Positions 1-8,169 of a stretch of DNA of 64,000 bases are shown piece after piece; within the stretch, counting starts at the first letter, position 1; every line of letters starts with the position of its first letter. The stretch comes from Porphyrobacter sp. HT-58-2. GTDB taxonomy: Bacteria > Pseudomonadota > Alphaproteobacteria > Sphingomonadales > Sphingomonadaceae. Under the pieces are notes generated by a model. That model had not been told where the DNA came from and searched no databases. It saw only the letters and a list, made by a program, of their open reading frames with translations. The DNA lies in the NCBI RefSeq assembly GCF_002952215.1, contig NZ_CP022600.1:2852001-2916000 (forward strand), given 5' to 3'. The translations under genes and the position numbers were made by a program.

Positions 1-1271
1 CTTGCTCCGCGCCGCACTGTGAACCCGCGCGCTTCGAGTGCGGCGGCGAGTTCTTCGAGCGATCCGGCAAAGCTTACGCTCATCACCGATGTGCCGCCGA
101 TCGCGGTGCTGGTAACGCCCACGCCGCGCACGCCGCCGGTGCCGCGCACTGCGCCCAGCGCCGCATCGAAGGCCCCGGCATCCGATGTGGCGAACTGTAC
201 GGTGATGCTGCGTACCGGCACCTCGCCTGGCTCCACCCCGGTCACTGGCTGCGCTTCGATCCGCGGCACGCCCAGCCCAGCGGCAGCGGCCGCTGCGGCG
301 GCTTCGCGCTCCTTTGCGGCGCGTCCGATCTCGATCAGACGCTGGATCGCAGGGTCGATCTCACCCGCTGTGCCCATCCGCAACGTCGGATCGGGACGCA
401 GCTTTCCCTCGGCAAGAGCGGCAGTGAAGATCGTGTCCATCCGCTCGACCGCCTGCGCAAGCATCACGGGGACACCTTCGGGATTGTCAGCCTTTAGCGT
501 GAAGGTTTCGAGCGGCCGACTGTCCGGGCCATAACGCGCAGTGAAGGTGCCGCTCACCGGCCCGCCGGGGAACTGGTGATCGAGCCGCGCGAAGGCCATC
601 AGCACATCGGTCGCGCCATATTGGTCAAGGGTCGAGCGCCACCATGCGCGGCTACGGCGGCCCGCCTGCCCGAAATTGACCAGCAGCGAATCGCCCCCTG
701 CCCCGCTGAGGCGCACGTAATCGATGCGGCTGGTGCCGGGGTTGAATTCGGCCCAGGCGCGCTGCCATGGATTGCGCTGTTCGAAGGTGATGTAAGCACC
801 GCCGCTTTCCATCACCGGGATCACCAGCAGCGGGGCAGAACGCGTCTGCTGCGCTGCGCCGCCGAGATAGGCACCGGCGCGCTGCCGGTCGAAGATCACG
901 CCCAGCGTGGCGATATAGCGCCTGGGGCCGAGCTGTTCGCGCTCGATCACCACGGCCGAAACGAGACCTTCAAGCTGGCTGTCGGAGATCTTGGGGCCTT
1001 TCAGCTTCTCCCACGCCTTGCGCTGTGCCTCGCGCCAGCCAGTCAGTCGCGCGTCCTCGGCATTCTTGCCCGAAACATCGACGCTGATGCCCCTGACCTC
1101 GATATCGGCGCTGGCGGCTGTCGGCGCGATCCCGCGCTCGCCCGATACCTGCGCCACCAGCGCATAGCCACCGCCAAGCAGCGCCACCGCCAGCGCGGCT
1201 CCGCCAATCCAGCGCCGCAGGGGCTGGGAGGCTGCGGCACCGGGGCCGGAAAGGGAAAGCGATGCGCTCAT
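1..1271 (-). CDS. DUF2066-type membrane-anchored or secreted protein (3' end cut by window edge)
   Basis: The minus-strand frame is open from an ATG at 1271 down to the first base of the window, so the C-terminus lies outside. About 423 residues are visible. Residues about 20-42 form one hydrophobic segment ([20 protein letters not shown]), a signal anchor or signal peptide. A conserved-looking block follows ([18 protein letters not shown], then [23 protein letters not shown]), the kind of region found in DUF2066 proteins. It is divergent from purM with about 56 bases between the start codons. DUF2066 genes lie beside purM and hda in many proteobacteria, which supports the family call. The molecular function is unknown. 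The family call rests on context and recognition rather than a search. Confidence 0.6.
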   Translation of the reverse strand, partial: MSASLSLSGPGAAASQPLRRWIGGAALAVALLGGGYALVAQVSGERGIAPTAASADIEVRGISVDVSGKNAEDARLTGWREAQRKAWEKLKGPKISDSQLEGLVSAVVIEREQLGPRRYIATLGVIFDRQRAGAYLGGAAQQTRSAPLLVIPVMESGGAYITFEQRNPWQRAWAEFNPGTSRIDYVRLSGAGGDSLLVNFGQAGRRSRAWWRSTLDQYGATDVLMAFARLDHQFPGGPVSGTFTARYGPDSRPLETFTLKADNPEGVPVMLAQAVERMDTIFTAALAEGKLRPDPTLRMGTAGEIDPAIQRLIEIGRAAKEREAAAAAAAAGLGVPRIEAQPVTGVEPGEVPVRSITVQFATSDAGAFDAALGAVRGTGGVRGVGVTSTAIGGTSVMSVSFAGSLEELAAALEARGFTVRRGA

Positions 1272-1339
1272 GGGGAAACGCCACGTCCTTTGCCCAATGG
1301 CGACTGGAATTCCAAGCGGGAAAGGCTATGGCGGCGTGC

Positions 1340-2437
1340 ATGACGATCAAGAACTCGCCCTACACCTATGCCGATGCCGGCGTTTCGATCGACGCGGGCA
1401 ATGCCCTCGTAAAAGCCATCGCTCCGCTGGCCAAGGCAACCGCGCGCCCCGGAGCGACCAGCGATCTGGGCGGGTTCGGCGGGTTCTTCGACCCTAAGGC
1501 AGCCGGTTACACCGATCCCTTGCTGGTCGCGGCCAATGACGGGGTCGGCACCAAGCTCAAGCTCGCGATCGAACATGACCGGCATGACAGTGTCGGCATT
1601 GATCTGGTCGCGATGTGCGTCAATGATCTCATTGTGCAAGGCGCAGAACCGCTGTTCTTCCTCGACTATTTCGCCACCGGGAAGCTCGAGAACGGGGTCG
1701 CGGAACGGGTGATTGCGGGAATCGCCGAGGGCTGCAAGATCGCCGGATGTGCGCTGATCGGGGGCGAGACGGCCGAGATGCCGGGCATGTATGCGCCCGG
1801 AGACTATGACCTCGCGGGCTTCTGCGTCGGCGCGGTGGAACGCGGCGAGCAGCTCACGGGCGACAAGGTTGCGCCCGGCGACGTGCTGCTGGGCCTCGCG
1901 TCGAGCGGCGTCCACTCCAACGGCTATTCGCTGGTGCGCCGCCTGGCGGCAGACAAGGGCTGGAAGATGAACCGCCCCGCCCTGTTCGATCAGGAGCAAC
2001 TGCTGATCGACGCGCTGATCGCCCCGACGCGCATTTACGTCGCGAGCCTCCTGCCGCTGATCCGCGCGGGGCTCATCAATGCGCTGGCTCACATCACCGG
2101 CGGCGGGCTGCTCGAGAACATCCCGCGCATCCTTCCGCAGGGCGCGCACGCCCATGTCGATGCCGATCTGTGGCTCCAGCCGCGCCTGATGGCCTTCCTG
2201 CAAGCGCAGGGCCACATCGAGCCCGAGGAAATGGCGCGCACCTTCAATTGCGGGGTCGGCATGGTGCTGGCGGTGAGCGAGGCGAATGTGGCCGAAGTCA
2301 CCGCAAGGCTCGAAGCCGCAGGCGAGACCGTCGTCACCGTCGGCCGGATTGAAGCGGGCGGCAAGGGCTGCACCGTGCGCGGCAGTGTGGAGACGTGGTC
2401 CGCCAAGAGCGATTGGAGCGCGACGCACCTTGGCTGA
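1340..2437 (+). CDS. purM: phosphoribosylformylglycinamidine cyclo-ligase (AIR synthetase)
   Basis: PurM closes the imidazole ring in cytosolic purine synthesis, turning FGAM plus ATP into AIR. The 365-residue product matches the family from end to end: [15 protein letters not shown] at the N-terminus, ATP/substrate loop DGVGTKL at residues 67-73, [18 protein letters not shown] at 93-110, [11 protein letters not shown], and [13 protein letters not shown] in the C-terminal half. I chose the ATG at 1340 because it gives the usual family N-terminus. An in-frame ATG at 1328 has a GGGAAAGG only two bases away, so it is less convincing. purN follows after a palindromic repeat, so the two are probably cotranscribed as in most bacteria. 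Confidence 0.95.
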   Translation: MTIKNSPYTYADAGVSIDAGNALVKAIAPLAKATARPGATSDLGGFGGFFDPKAAGYTDPLLVAANDGVGTKLKLAIEHDRHDSVGIDLVAMCVNDLIVQGAEPLFFLDYFATGKLENGVAERVIAGIAEGCKIAGCALIGGETAEMPGMYAPGDYDLAGFCVGAVERGEQLTGDKVAPGDVLLGLASSGVHSNGYSLVRRLAADKGWKMNRPALFDQEQLLIDALIAPTRIYVASLLPLIRAGLINALAHITGGGLLENIPRILPQGAHAHVDADLWLQPRLMAFLQAQGHIEPEEMARTFNCGVGMVLAVSEANVAEVTARLEAAGETVVTVGRIEAGGKGCTVRGSVETWSAKSDWSATHLG

Positions 2438-2446
2438 AAAGGCCCT

Positions 2447-2512
2447 CCGTTCGTGTCGAGCGCAGTCGAGACACATGGCGCCCGGCCTCTCGACTTCGCT
2501 CGAGGCGAACGG
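2447..2512. repeat. REP-like imperfect palindrome between purM and purN
   Basis: Two 24-base arms (2447-2470 and 2489-2512) are reverse complements at 21 of 24 positions and are separated by an 18-base spacer. The left arm holds TTCGTGTCGAGCGCAGTCG and the right arm holds CTCGACTTCGCTCGAGGCG. The arrangement resembles the short extragenic palindromes common in sphingomonad genomes; that comparison is from memory. It lies entirely between the purM stop and the chosen purN start and would fold into a strong hairpin in the purM-purN transcript. Confidence 0.75.
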
Positions 2513-2521
2513 GGGCTGGTT

Positions 2522-3487
2522 GTGACCGACAAAGCCCGCATCGCCGTCCTCATTTCCGGCGCGGGGACAAACATGGCCGCGCTGGTCTATGCCAGCCGGA
2601 TTGCAGATTGCCCCTACGAGGTGGTGCTGGTTGCCGCGAACGATCCCGCCGCTCCCGGCCTCACGCTGGCCGAGGCGGAAGGCATCCCCACCTTCGCCCT
2701 GCCCCACAAGGGCCTCACCCGCGAGGCGCACGACTCCGCCATGGAAGCCGCCGTGCTCGAGGCGGGGGCGGAGTATATCGTTCTGGCCGGCTACATGCGG
2801 ATCCTGTCCGAAGGCTTCGTGGAGCGCTGGACGGGTCGGATGCTCAATATCCACCCCTCGCTGCTGCCCAAATACAAGGGCCTCGACACCCATGCCCGCG
2901 CGATTGCCGCGGGGGACAGTCACGGCGGCACCAGTGTGCATCTGGTGACACCGGAACTCGACGCGGGCGAGGTGCTGGCGCAGATCGCGGTGCCGATCAC
3001 GCCGCAAGAGACAGCGGAAAGCCTCGCCGAACGGGTAAAGCTGGCCGAACACCAGCTCTACCCGCGCGCCGTAGCCGATTACGTCAGCCGCTGGCGCAAT
3101 CCCGGCTGGCTGCTCGCCCAGATCCGCACCCGCGCCCTCGCCCTGCCTGAAACCTGCGAGCAGGAAAGCTTCGGCTCGGCGGGATTCCGCGCTGGTGAGG
3201 GCAAGTCCGGCAAGTATTTCGCCTATTTCTCCGACCGCCCCCACGGCCACGAACGCATTGCGCTACTGGTCAAGACCAGCGGGATGGACGAGCTTCACGC
3301 CCTCGTCGAAGACCAGCCGGAGACGTACTTCAAACCCGCCTTCTACGGCGCAAGCGGTTGGGTCGGGATCGTGCTCGACAGGCCTGACCTCGATTGGGGC
3401 GCGGTCGATGCGTGGTTGCAGCGTAGCTGGCGCTCTGTTGCGCCCAAGCGGCTGACACGCTTCATGGACATTGCGGACGAGTTCTGA
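2522..3487 (+). CDS. purN: phosphoribosylglycinamide formyltransferase with C-terminal MmcQ/YjbR-like domain
   Basis: PurN transfers a formyl group from 10-formyl-THF to GAR in purine synthesis. Residues 1-190 are a full PurN: ISGAGTNM at 11-18, NIHPSLLPKYKG at 109-120 with the catalytic Asn109 and His111, and the catalytic Asp in PELDAGE at 144-150. Usual PurN length is about 190-220 residues, but this reading frame runs to 321. Residues about 200-321 (RALALPETCEQESFG, then APKRLTRFMDIADEF) resemble a complete MmcQ/YjbR (DUF419) protein, normally a separate small protein. The GTG at 2522 is the best start because upstream in-frame codons lie inside the palindromic repeat. The stop overlaps the next start as TGATG. 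Confidence 0.9.
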   Translation: MTDKARIAVLISGAGTNMAALVYASRIADCPYEVVLVAANDPAAPGLTLAEAEGIPTFALPHKGLTREAHDSAMEAAVLEAGAEYIVLAGYMRILSEGFVERWTGRMLNIHPSLLPKYKGLDTHARAIAAGDSHGGTSVHLVTPELDAGEVLAQIAVPITPQETAESLAERVKLAEHQLYPRAVADYVSRWRNPGWLLAQIRTRALALPETCEQESFGSAGFRAGEGKSGKYFAYFSDRPHGHERIALLVKTSGMDELHALVEDQPETYFKPAFYGASGWVGIVLDRPDLDWGAVDAWLQRSWRSVAPKRLTRFMDIADEF

Positions 3488-4692
3488 TGCCCCCGCCGCG
3501 CGATCACCCTCTGGCCCGTGGGCCGCTGGCGACCCGTGCCAATGATTTCCTTGGGCGGGCGTGGGAGCGCGGCTGGCTGACCCCGCCCGATCTTGATCCC
3601 GAAGCACTGTGGACGCTCGCCGCCAGGCCCTATGGCGCGCGGGCCGAGGCGGCGGAGCATGGCGGGCGCTCGGAGGAAGACGTTGCCGATTTCCGCGAAC
3701 GCCTCACCCGCCTGACCGCCAGCGTCGCAGCCGAGGCCGATCTCAACCCGCTGGGCCGGGCGATGGCCTGGGGGCAATTGTCGCGCGTGGTAAAGAACCG
3801 GCTGGCCTTCGGGGCGCTGTGGCTTGAGCGGCCTGAACTGCTCGACACCACCCTTGCAGCGCCGATCATCGTCATTGGCCACATGAGAAGCGGCACAACC
3901 AGGATCCACACGCTGCTGGCCGCCGACCCTGCCTTCTCGCATACCCGCTATTGCGATGCCTACCACCCCGTCCCCGCACGATTGGGACTGAACCGGGTCA
4001 AGGCGACGCTGGAGCTGACCCTGCTGGGCGCGCTCAATCCATGGATGCAATCAATCCACCCGATGACCCCGGTCGGCGTGGAGGAGGAACTGGCGTGGCT
4101 GTCAGCCGCGCTCCACCATTCGATCTACGAATCGCAGTGGCATGTCCCCGGCTTCAGCGCATGGAGCGAGGCGGCAGACCCCGCCCCCGTCTACCGCGAA
4201 TTCGCCCGCATCCTGCGGACCGACGCCGCGCACCGTGGCGTGGCCGAGCGCCCCCGCGTGCTGAAAGTCCCCGCCTTTGCCGAGGATCTCGCCACACTCC
4301 TCGGCGCTTTCCCCGATGCCCGGCTGGTGCTGACCCGGCGCGATCACGATGCGGTGCTGCGCAGCGCAGTCAGTCTTGCGGCCAACCAGATGGCAATGCA
4401 GTCCGACGCCTGCGACCTCACCCGGATCGAGGCGCACTGGCGGCACAAGATCTCCTTGCGCGAAGCCCGCATGGCCGCCGCGCTGGATGGGTGGCAGGGG
4501 CCGGTCGCACGGCTCGATTTCGACGAGATCAACGCCGATTGGGAGGGCGCGATCGCCCGCTGCTATGCCTCCCTCGGCCTCGATCTGACTGCTGATGCGC
4601 TGCTGGCGATGCAGCGGGTGATGGCGGCCAGCGCAGACGGCCACCACCACGCCCACCGCGAACAATTGGCGCGGTTTGCTGGGGCTGGATAG
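3487..4692 (+). CDS. sulfotransferase family protein
   Basis: This 401-residue cytosolic protein has the 5'-phosphosulfate-binding loop of PAPS-dependent sulfotransferases, GHMRSGTTRIHTLL, at residues 131-144, preceded by a beta strand (APIIVI). A later PDARLVLTRRDHDAVLRSAVSLA segment matches the 3'-phosphate-binding region. A long helical N-terminal portion (residues 1-125) is typical of the bacterial Sulfotransfer_3-like group. The acceptor substrate cannot be read from sequence. The start codon overlaps the purN stop (TGATG), so translation is probably coupled to purN, although there is no evident metabolic link. It ends 3 bases before a bidirectional terminator. Confidence 0.8.
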   Translation: MPPPRDHPLARGPLATRANDFLGRAWERGWLTPPDLDPEALWTLAARPYGARAEAAEHGGRSEEDVADFRERLTRLTASVAAEADLNPLGRAMAWGQLSRVVKNRLAFGALWLERPELLDTTLAAPIIVIGHMRSGTTRIHTLLAADPAFSHTRYCDAYHPVPARLGLNRVKATLELTLLGALNPWMQSIHPMTPVGVEEELAWLSAALHHSIYESQWHVPGFSAWSEAADPAPVYREFARILRTDAAHRGVAERPRVLKVPAFAEDLATLLGAFPDARLVLTRRDHDAVLRSAVSLAANQMAMQSDACDLTRIEAHWRHKISLREARMAAALDGWQGPVARLDFDEINADWEGAIARCYASLGLDLTADALLAMQRVMAASADGHHHAHREQLARFAGAG

Positions 4693-4694
4693 CA

Positions 4695-4723
4695 AAAGGG
4701 CCGCCCCATCGGGACGGCCCTTT
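4695..4723. terminator. bidirectional intrinsic terminator between sulfotransferase gene and ndk
   Basis: AAAGGGCCGCCCC at 4695-4707 pairs with GGGACGGCCCTTT at 4711-4723 with one mismatch and a 3-base loop. The T/A ends allow it to work in both directions between the convergent genes. Confidence 0.85.
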
Positions 4724-4746
4724 CAATCTCGCAAGGCGAAAAAGCC

Positions 4747-5169
4747 TTAGCCGACGATTTCTTCCGGCTTGAAAAAGAACGCGATTTCGATCGCGGCGTT
4801 TTCTTCCGAGTCCGAGCCGTGGACGGTGTTCTCGCCGATCGACAGGGCCAGTTCCTTGCGGATCGTGCCGGGCGCAGCGTCGGCCGGATTGGTCGCCCCC
4901 ATCACTTCGCGGTTGCGGACGACGGCGTCTTCGCCTTCGAGCACCTGCACCACCACCGGCTCGCTCATCATGAATTCGACGAGTTCGCCGAAGAAGGGAC
5001 GCTCCTTGTGCACCGCGTAGAAGCCTTCGGCCTGTTCGCGGGTCATGTGGATACGCTTGGAAGCGACGACGCGCAGGCCGGCGTCTTCCAGCATCTTGGT
5101 GACCGCGCCGGTCAGGTTGCGGCGGGTGGCATCGGGCTTGATGATCGAAAAGGTGCGGGTGACCGCCAT
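4747..5169 (-). CDS. ndk: nucleoside diphosphate kinase
   Basis: Ndk equilibrates nucleoside di- and triphosphates by a phospho-histidine ping-pong mechanism in the cytosol. The 140-residue product is the normal size. It begins [17 protein letters not shown] (the KPD signature) and carries the active-site His117 in NTVHGSDS at residues 114-121. The ATG at 5169 was chosen over an upstream in-frame extension because it gives the exact family N-terminus and is preceded by AGGAGCAT. It is transcribed away from the upstream lipoprotein gene with a gap of about 130 bases and ends against the shared terminator. Confidence 0.97.
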   Translation of the reverse strand: MAVTRTFSIIKPDATRRNLTGAVTKMLEDAGLRVVASKRIHMTREQAEGFYAVHKERPFFGELVEFMMSEPVVVQVLEGEDAVVRNREVMGATNPADAAPGTIRKELALSIGENTVHGSDSEENAAIEIAFFFKPEEIVG

Positions 5170-5298
5170 GATATGCTCCTGTGAACGTCTTTTTATGGGA
5201 GGGGGATATTGGCCGCGCGCGTTAGATGCTGCGCTGCAAAATGGCAAGCGCCACGATGATGCGGGTCAAACGCCTCCGGGAGCAGCGGTAAGGCCGGC

Positions 5299-5805
5299 TC
5301 AGCCGCCGGTCTGCGTGCCGATGATGATCTGCCCGGTGGTCGGATCGCTGCCCGTCGCCGTGACCGACATCGACGATCCATCGCCCTTGCGCTCACCGCC
5401 CACCATCAGCGTGCCGTTGGTGTTCATTTCAAGCTGGATGTCGAACCCGGCCGCCTTGGCCTGTTCGCGGTAATGGGCAATCACCTTGTCGGCGGGCGCG
5501 TCGGCTTCGAAGGTGATCATCGTCCCCTGTCCGTCTGGCTGTTTGACGACGGTGTTGGTGACGACCTTCGATCCGGGAAACAGGTTGAAGCCTTCGGGCA
5601 GGATGACCGGCACATCAGCACCCGATCGCAAGGTCGCCTCGCCATCCTCGCCCTTGATGGTCATGCTGGTCTCGCCGGTATTCTTGTCGATGGTGTACTC
5701 GGCGTTCTGCCCATCCTCGGTGGTGAACTCGCCGGAGGTCTCGGAACCGCAGGCGGCAAGCAGCAGTGCTGCGGTGCCTGCCAGAAAAAGAGCAGTGGTG
5801 CGCAT
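5299..5805 (-). CDS. small predicted lipoprotein of unknown function
   Basis: The 168-residue product starts with a lipoprotein signal: MRTTALFLAGTAALLLAACGS, with the lipobox Cys near residue 20. The mature part is acidic and soluble (GQNAEYTIDKNTGETSMTIKGEDGEA, ADAPADKVIAHYREQAKAAGF) and should sit in the periplasm attached to a membrane. I chose the ATG at 5805 because GGGGGAG lies directly upstream and an earlier Met would lengthen the signal peptide unnaturally. The ADKVIAHYREQAKAAGF stretch resembles repeated helices of secreted sphingomonad proteins. I do not recognise a named family. Confidence 0.8.
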   Translation of the reverse strand: MRTTALFLAGTAALLLAACGSETSGEFTTEDGQNAEYTIDKNTGETSMTIKGEDGEATLRSGADVPVILPEGFNLFPGSKVVTNTVVKQPDGQGTMITFEADAPADKVIAHYREQAKAAGFDIQLEMNTNGTLMVGGERKGDGSSMSVTATGSDPTTGQIIIGTQTGG

Positions 5806-5867
5806 GGTAACTCCCCCCCTCACAATCGCACGGGAGCATCACCCATCAGGCCGGTTTGTGCAAGAGA

Positions 5868-6302
5868 CTAGCCCTTCTTGACCCAGCGGCCGTCTTCCTG
5901 AGCGAAATAGCTCCGCTCCACCCCTTCACGCCCGTCCTGCGCGCGCCACGCCTGCCGCGCGGCAGGGGCAAGATCAGGGGGAAACAGCAGAAACACGCGG
6001 GCAAAGCCGGGCACGTCGCGGAAGGTGCCGTCGGCAAGGATCAGGTGGGTGGCGGCGTTGGTAGGGACAGGCTCCGGGGCGATCAGGATCGGCTGGCGAT
6101 CTGCGCCCGGCGCGTCTGCCTCGCCATTGGCGAGGAAGCTCTCCGGCCCGGCCTGCCACAGTGCACGGGACAAGGAAGCCCGCTGCTGCGGATCGGCAGC
6201 GACGACCAACACCCGCTCCCCGCTATCGACCGCGCGCTTCGCAATCAGCGCGACCACCTTTCCGACCGGATCGTGGGTGTATTGCCAGAAATCGAGTTTC
6301 AT
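5868..6302 (-). CDS. holC: DNA polymerase III chi subunit
   Basis: Chi is the clamp-loader accessory subunit that links the replisome to single-strand-binding protein. The 144-residue protein matches alphaproteobacterial Hol[26 protein letters not shown], then a Rossmann-like pattern with [21 protein letters not shown] and an acidic/aromatic C-terminal half ([20 protein letters not shown]). The start overlaps the stop of the DUF2256 gene as ATGA, so the two are translationally coupled. pepA lies upstream on the same strand, a neighbourhood common in proteobacteria. Confidence 0.88.
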   Translation of the reverse strand: MKLDFWQYTHDPVGKVVALIAKRAVDSGERVLVVAADPQQRASLSRALWQAGPESFLANGEADAPGADRQPILIAPEPVPTNAATHLILADGTFRDVPGFARVFLLFPPDLAPAARQAWRAQDGREGVERSYFAQEDGRWVKKG

Positions 6303-6448
6303 GGATTACCCTTCCCGCGCCGACACCGGTCAGAACAATACTTCACATTGTCCCAATCGCGCTCCCACTTCTTGCGCCATGTAAAGGGCAGCCCGCAAGC
6401 GAGGCAGGTCTTGGTGGGCAGGTCGCTCTTCTTGCGCATTTTTGGCAT
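6299..6448 (-). CDS. DUF2256 zinc-finger-like small protein
   Basis: A 49-residue basic protein reads [19 protein letters not shown] at residues 6-24 and then [20 protein letters not shown] at 25-44. This matches DUF2256 very closely: two CxxC-type pairs (CLAC and CSDRC) that probably bind one zinc ion, separated by the RKKWERDWD core. There are two possible ATG starts, 6448 and 6439. I list the longer one because AATAAATGCC gives little reason to choose. The stop codon overlaps the holC start (ATGA). The function of DUF2256 is unknown; its coupling to a replisome subunit here is noteworthy. Confidence 0.88.
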   Translation of the reverse strand: MPKMRKKSDLPTKTCLACGLPFTWRKKWERDWDNVKYCSDRCRRGKGNP

Positions 6449-6490
6449 TTATTGCCTCAAGCGCCGGCGGGCGCGTCCGCGCCCTTGGCT

Positions 6491-6559
6491 TCCTCGCTCA
6501 CGCGGCCCAAGGGCCGCATCGCTGCGGGCGCCCGGTCGGGCTTGCGGCCCTGCGGGCCG
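6491..6559. repeat. 69-bp structured dispersed repeat, copy A
   Basis: This stretch matches 21549-21617 at 60 of 69 positions in the same orientation. It can form three hairpins in series: GCGGCCC/GGGCCGC with an AA loop, GCCCG/CGGGC with a GT loop, and CGGCCC/GGGCCG. In copy B the second hairpin is GGGCG/CGCCC, so four differences pair with each other. It lies just 3' of the minus-strand gene pepA. Confidence 0.85.
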
Positions 6560-6575
6560 AAATGCGCGTATTTCG

Positions 6576-8036
6576 TCAACCTTCGATCACATCCCGCACG
6601 AACTGGTCGAGCAGGCGCACGCCGTATCCCGTGGCGCCCTTGTCCCAAGTGTGGCCGGGCTTGTTCGACCACACCATCCCGGCGATGTCCAAGTGCGCCC
6701 AGGGCGTGCCATCCTTGATAAACCGCTTGAGGAACTGCGCGGCGGTGATCGAACCGGCCTCGCGCGGGCCGATATTCTTGATGTCGGCGACGGGCGAATC
6801 GATCAGCTTGTCGTAATTGGGGCCAAGCGGCATCCGCCACAGCTTGTCACCGCTGGTCCGGCCAGCCGCATCGAGCTGCGCGGCCAGGGTATCGTCATTG
6901 GCGAACATCCCGCCATATTCATTGCCCAGGCTGATGATCATCGCACCGGTCAGGGTGGCAAGATCGACGATCCGCGCCGGATCATACTGCTCCTGCGCCC
7001 AGTGCAGCGCGTCGCACAGCACCAGCCGCCCTTCGGCATCGGTGTTGAGCACTTCGACCGTCTGGCCGCTCATGGTGGTGACGATGTCGCCAGGGCGCTG
7101 GGCCTTGCCGTCGGGCATGTTCTCGACCAGGCCCATGACGCCGATGACATTAGCCTTGGCCTTGCGGCTGACCAGCGCGAGCATCGCGCCCGCCACCGCG
7201 CCAGCGCCGCCCATGTCCCACTTCATGTCCTCCATGCCCGGCCCCGGCTTCAGAGATATGCCCCCGGTGTCGAAGGTCACGCCCTTGCCGACGAACACGG
7301 TCGGCTTGTCCCCCGCTGCGCCGCCGTTCCAGCGCACCGCCAGCAGCTTCGATTCGCGCTCGGAGCCCTTGCCGACCCCCAGCAGCGCGCCCATGCCGAG
7401 TGCCTCCATCTCGGCCTCGCCCAGAACGGTGATTTCCGCACCTGTCCCGGCGAAGGCTTCCTCGCAGGCGGCAACGAACGTCGCGGGATAGATGATGTTG
7501 GCAGGTTCGGTCACGAGCCCGCGGGTAAACTCGACCCCCTTGGCAAGCGCGGCTTCACGCGCCCAGGCGGCGTCGGTGCCTTCGGGGGCGTTGACGACGT
7601 GCACCGCGGCGAGCGAGGGGCGCTTGTCTGCCGCCAGCCGCGTGCGATAGGCATCGTGCCGCCATGCCCGCAGCCGCAGGCCGAGCAGGACAGCCGCCGC
7701 CTCATCCGCCGAAAGCGCAGCCTGCCCCAGATCGAGCACCATCGCCTTCTCGGCCGAGACCAGATACTTCGCCGTCAGCGCCGCGCCTGCCCGTTCAAGG
7801 TTGGCGCGGCGATCAGCCACGCCCACCTCGCCAGCTCCTGCCAGCGCAATCCGGCGCAGCGCCCCCGCCATGCTCGCAAAGCCTTCGAACACCTGTCCGG
7901 CGCGCCCGGCAAACTGCGCCGCATCGGCCCCTTCGATCAGCACCTGGTCAAGCCCGGCGAGTGCCGCGCCCTGATTGACCACCCGCGCGTGGAGGCGAAT
8001 GTCGGCAGGCGGGGCGGCGGTGAAGTGGATCTGCAT
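6576..8036 (-). CDS. pepA: leucyl aminopeptidase (M17)
   Basis: PepA removes N-terminal residues from peptides with a two-metal active site and usually acts as a cytosolic hexamer. The 486-residue product has the full M17 C-terminal catalytic domain: GKGVTFDTGGISLKP at residues 250-264 with the metal/catalytic Lys251 and Asp256, DMGGAGAVAGAM at 274-285, and the family signature NTDAEGRL at 331-338. The N-terminal domain (1-165) is divergent, as usual. The ATG at 8036 (MQIHFTAAP) was chosen over an upstream extension that would run into the divergent lptD gene. The neighbours downstream are DUF2256 and holC. Confidence 0.95.
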   Translation of the reverse strand: MQIHFTAAPPADIRLHARVVNQGAALAGLDQVLIEGADAAQFAGRAGQVFEGFASMAGALRRIALAGAGEVGVADRRANLERAGAALTAKYLVSAEKAMVLDLGQAALSADEAAAVLLGLRLRAWRHDAYRTRLAADKRPSLAAVHVVNAPEGTDAAWAREAALAKGVEFTRGLVTEPANIIYPATFVAACEEAFAGTGAEITVLGEAEMEALGMGALLGVGKGSERESKLLAVRWNGGAAGDKPTVFVGKGVTFDTGGISLKPGPGMEDMKWDMGGAGAVAGAMLALVSRKAKANVIGVMGLVENMPDGKAQRPGDIVTTMSGQTVEVLNTDAEGRLVLCDALHWAQEQYDPARIVDLATLTGAMIISLGNEYGGMFANDDTLAAQLDAAGRTSGDKLWRMPLGPNYDKLIDSPVADIKNIGPREAGSITAAQFLKRFIKDGTPWAHLDIAGMVWSNKPGHTWDKGATGYGVRLLDQFVRDVIEG

Positions 8037-8169
8037 GGGGACTCCGAAGAAGCATGAGGCAGGGGGCGCCGGCGCAAGGCTGGCATGCTGTCCGACACGT
8101 GCGACAAGCCGCGCGCCGGCGGCGCAAACGCGATTGCGATTAAGCCTCAGCGGTGCAATAGGCAAGGCC

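Noticed and set aside
19..1343. Plus-strand frames opposite the DUF2066-type gene
   Set aside because: The minus strand gives a continuous protein with a signal anchor and family-like blocks; the plus frames give only low-complexity Ala/Ser/Arg sequence.
1268..3250. Long minus-strand frame across purM and purN
   Set aside because: Antisense of two certain purine genes, with no recognisable domain.
5170..5298. Possible TTGACC promoter of ndk
   Set aside because: No acceptable -10 hexamer at the right distance.
5856..8057. Long plus-strand frame opposite pepA and holC
   Set aside because: Antisense shadow; the pepA, holC and DUF2256 readings all match known families.
8037..8169. Possible promoter TTGCGA ... 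CAATAG before lptD
   Set aside because: The -10 match is poor and nothing else supports it.
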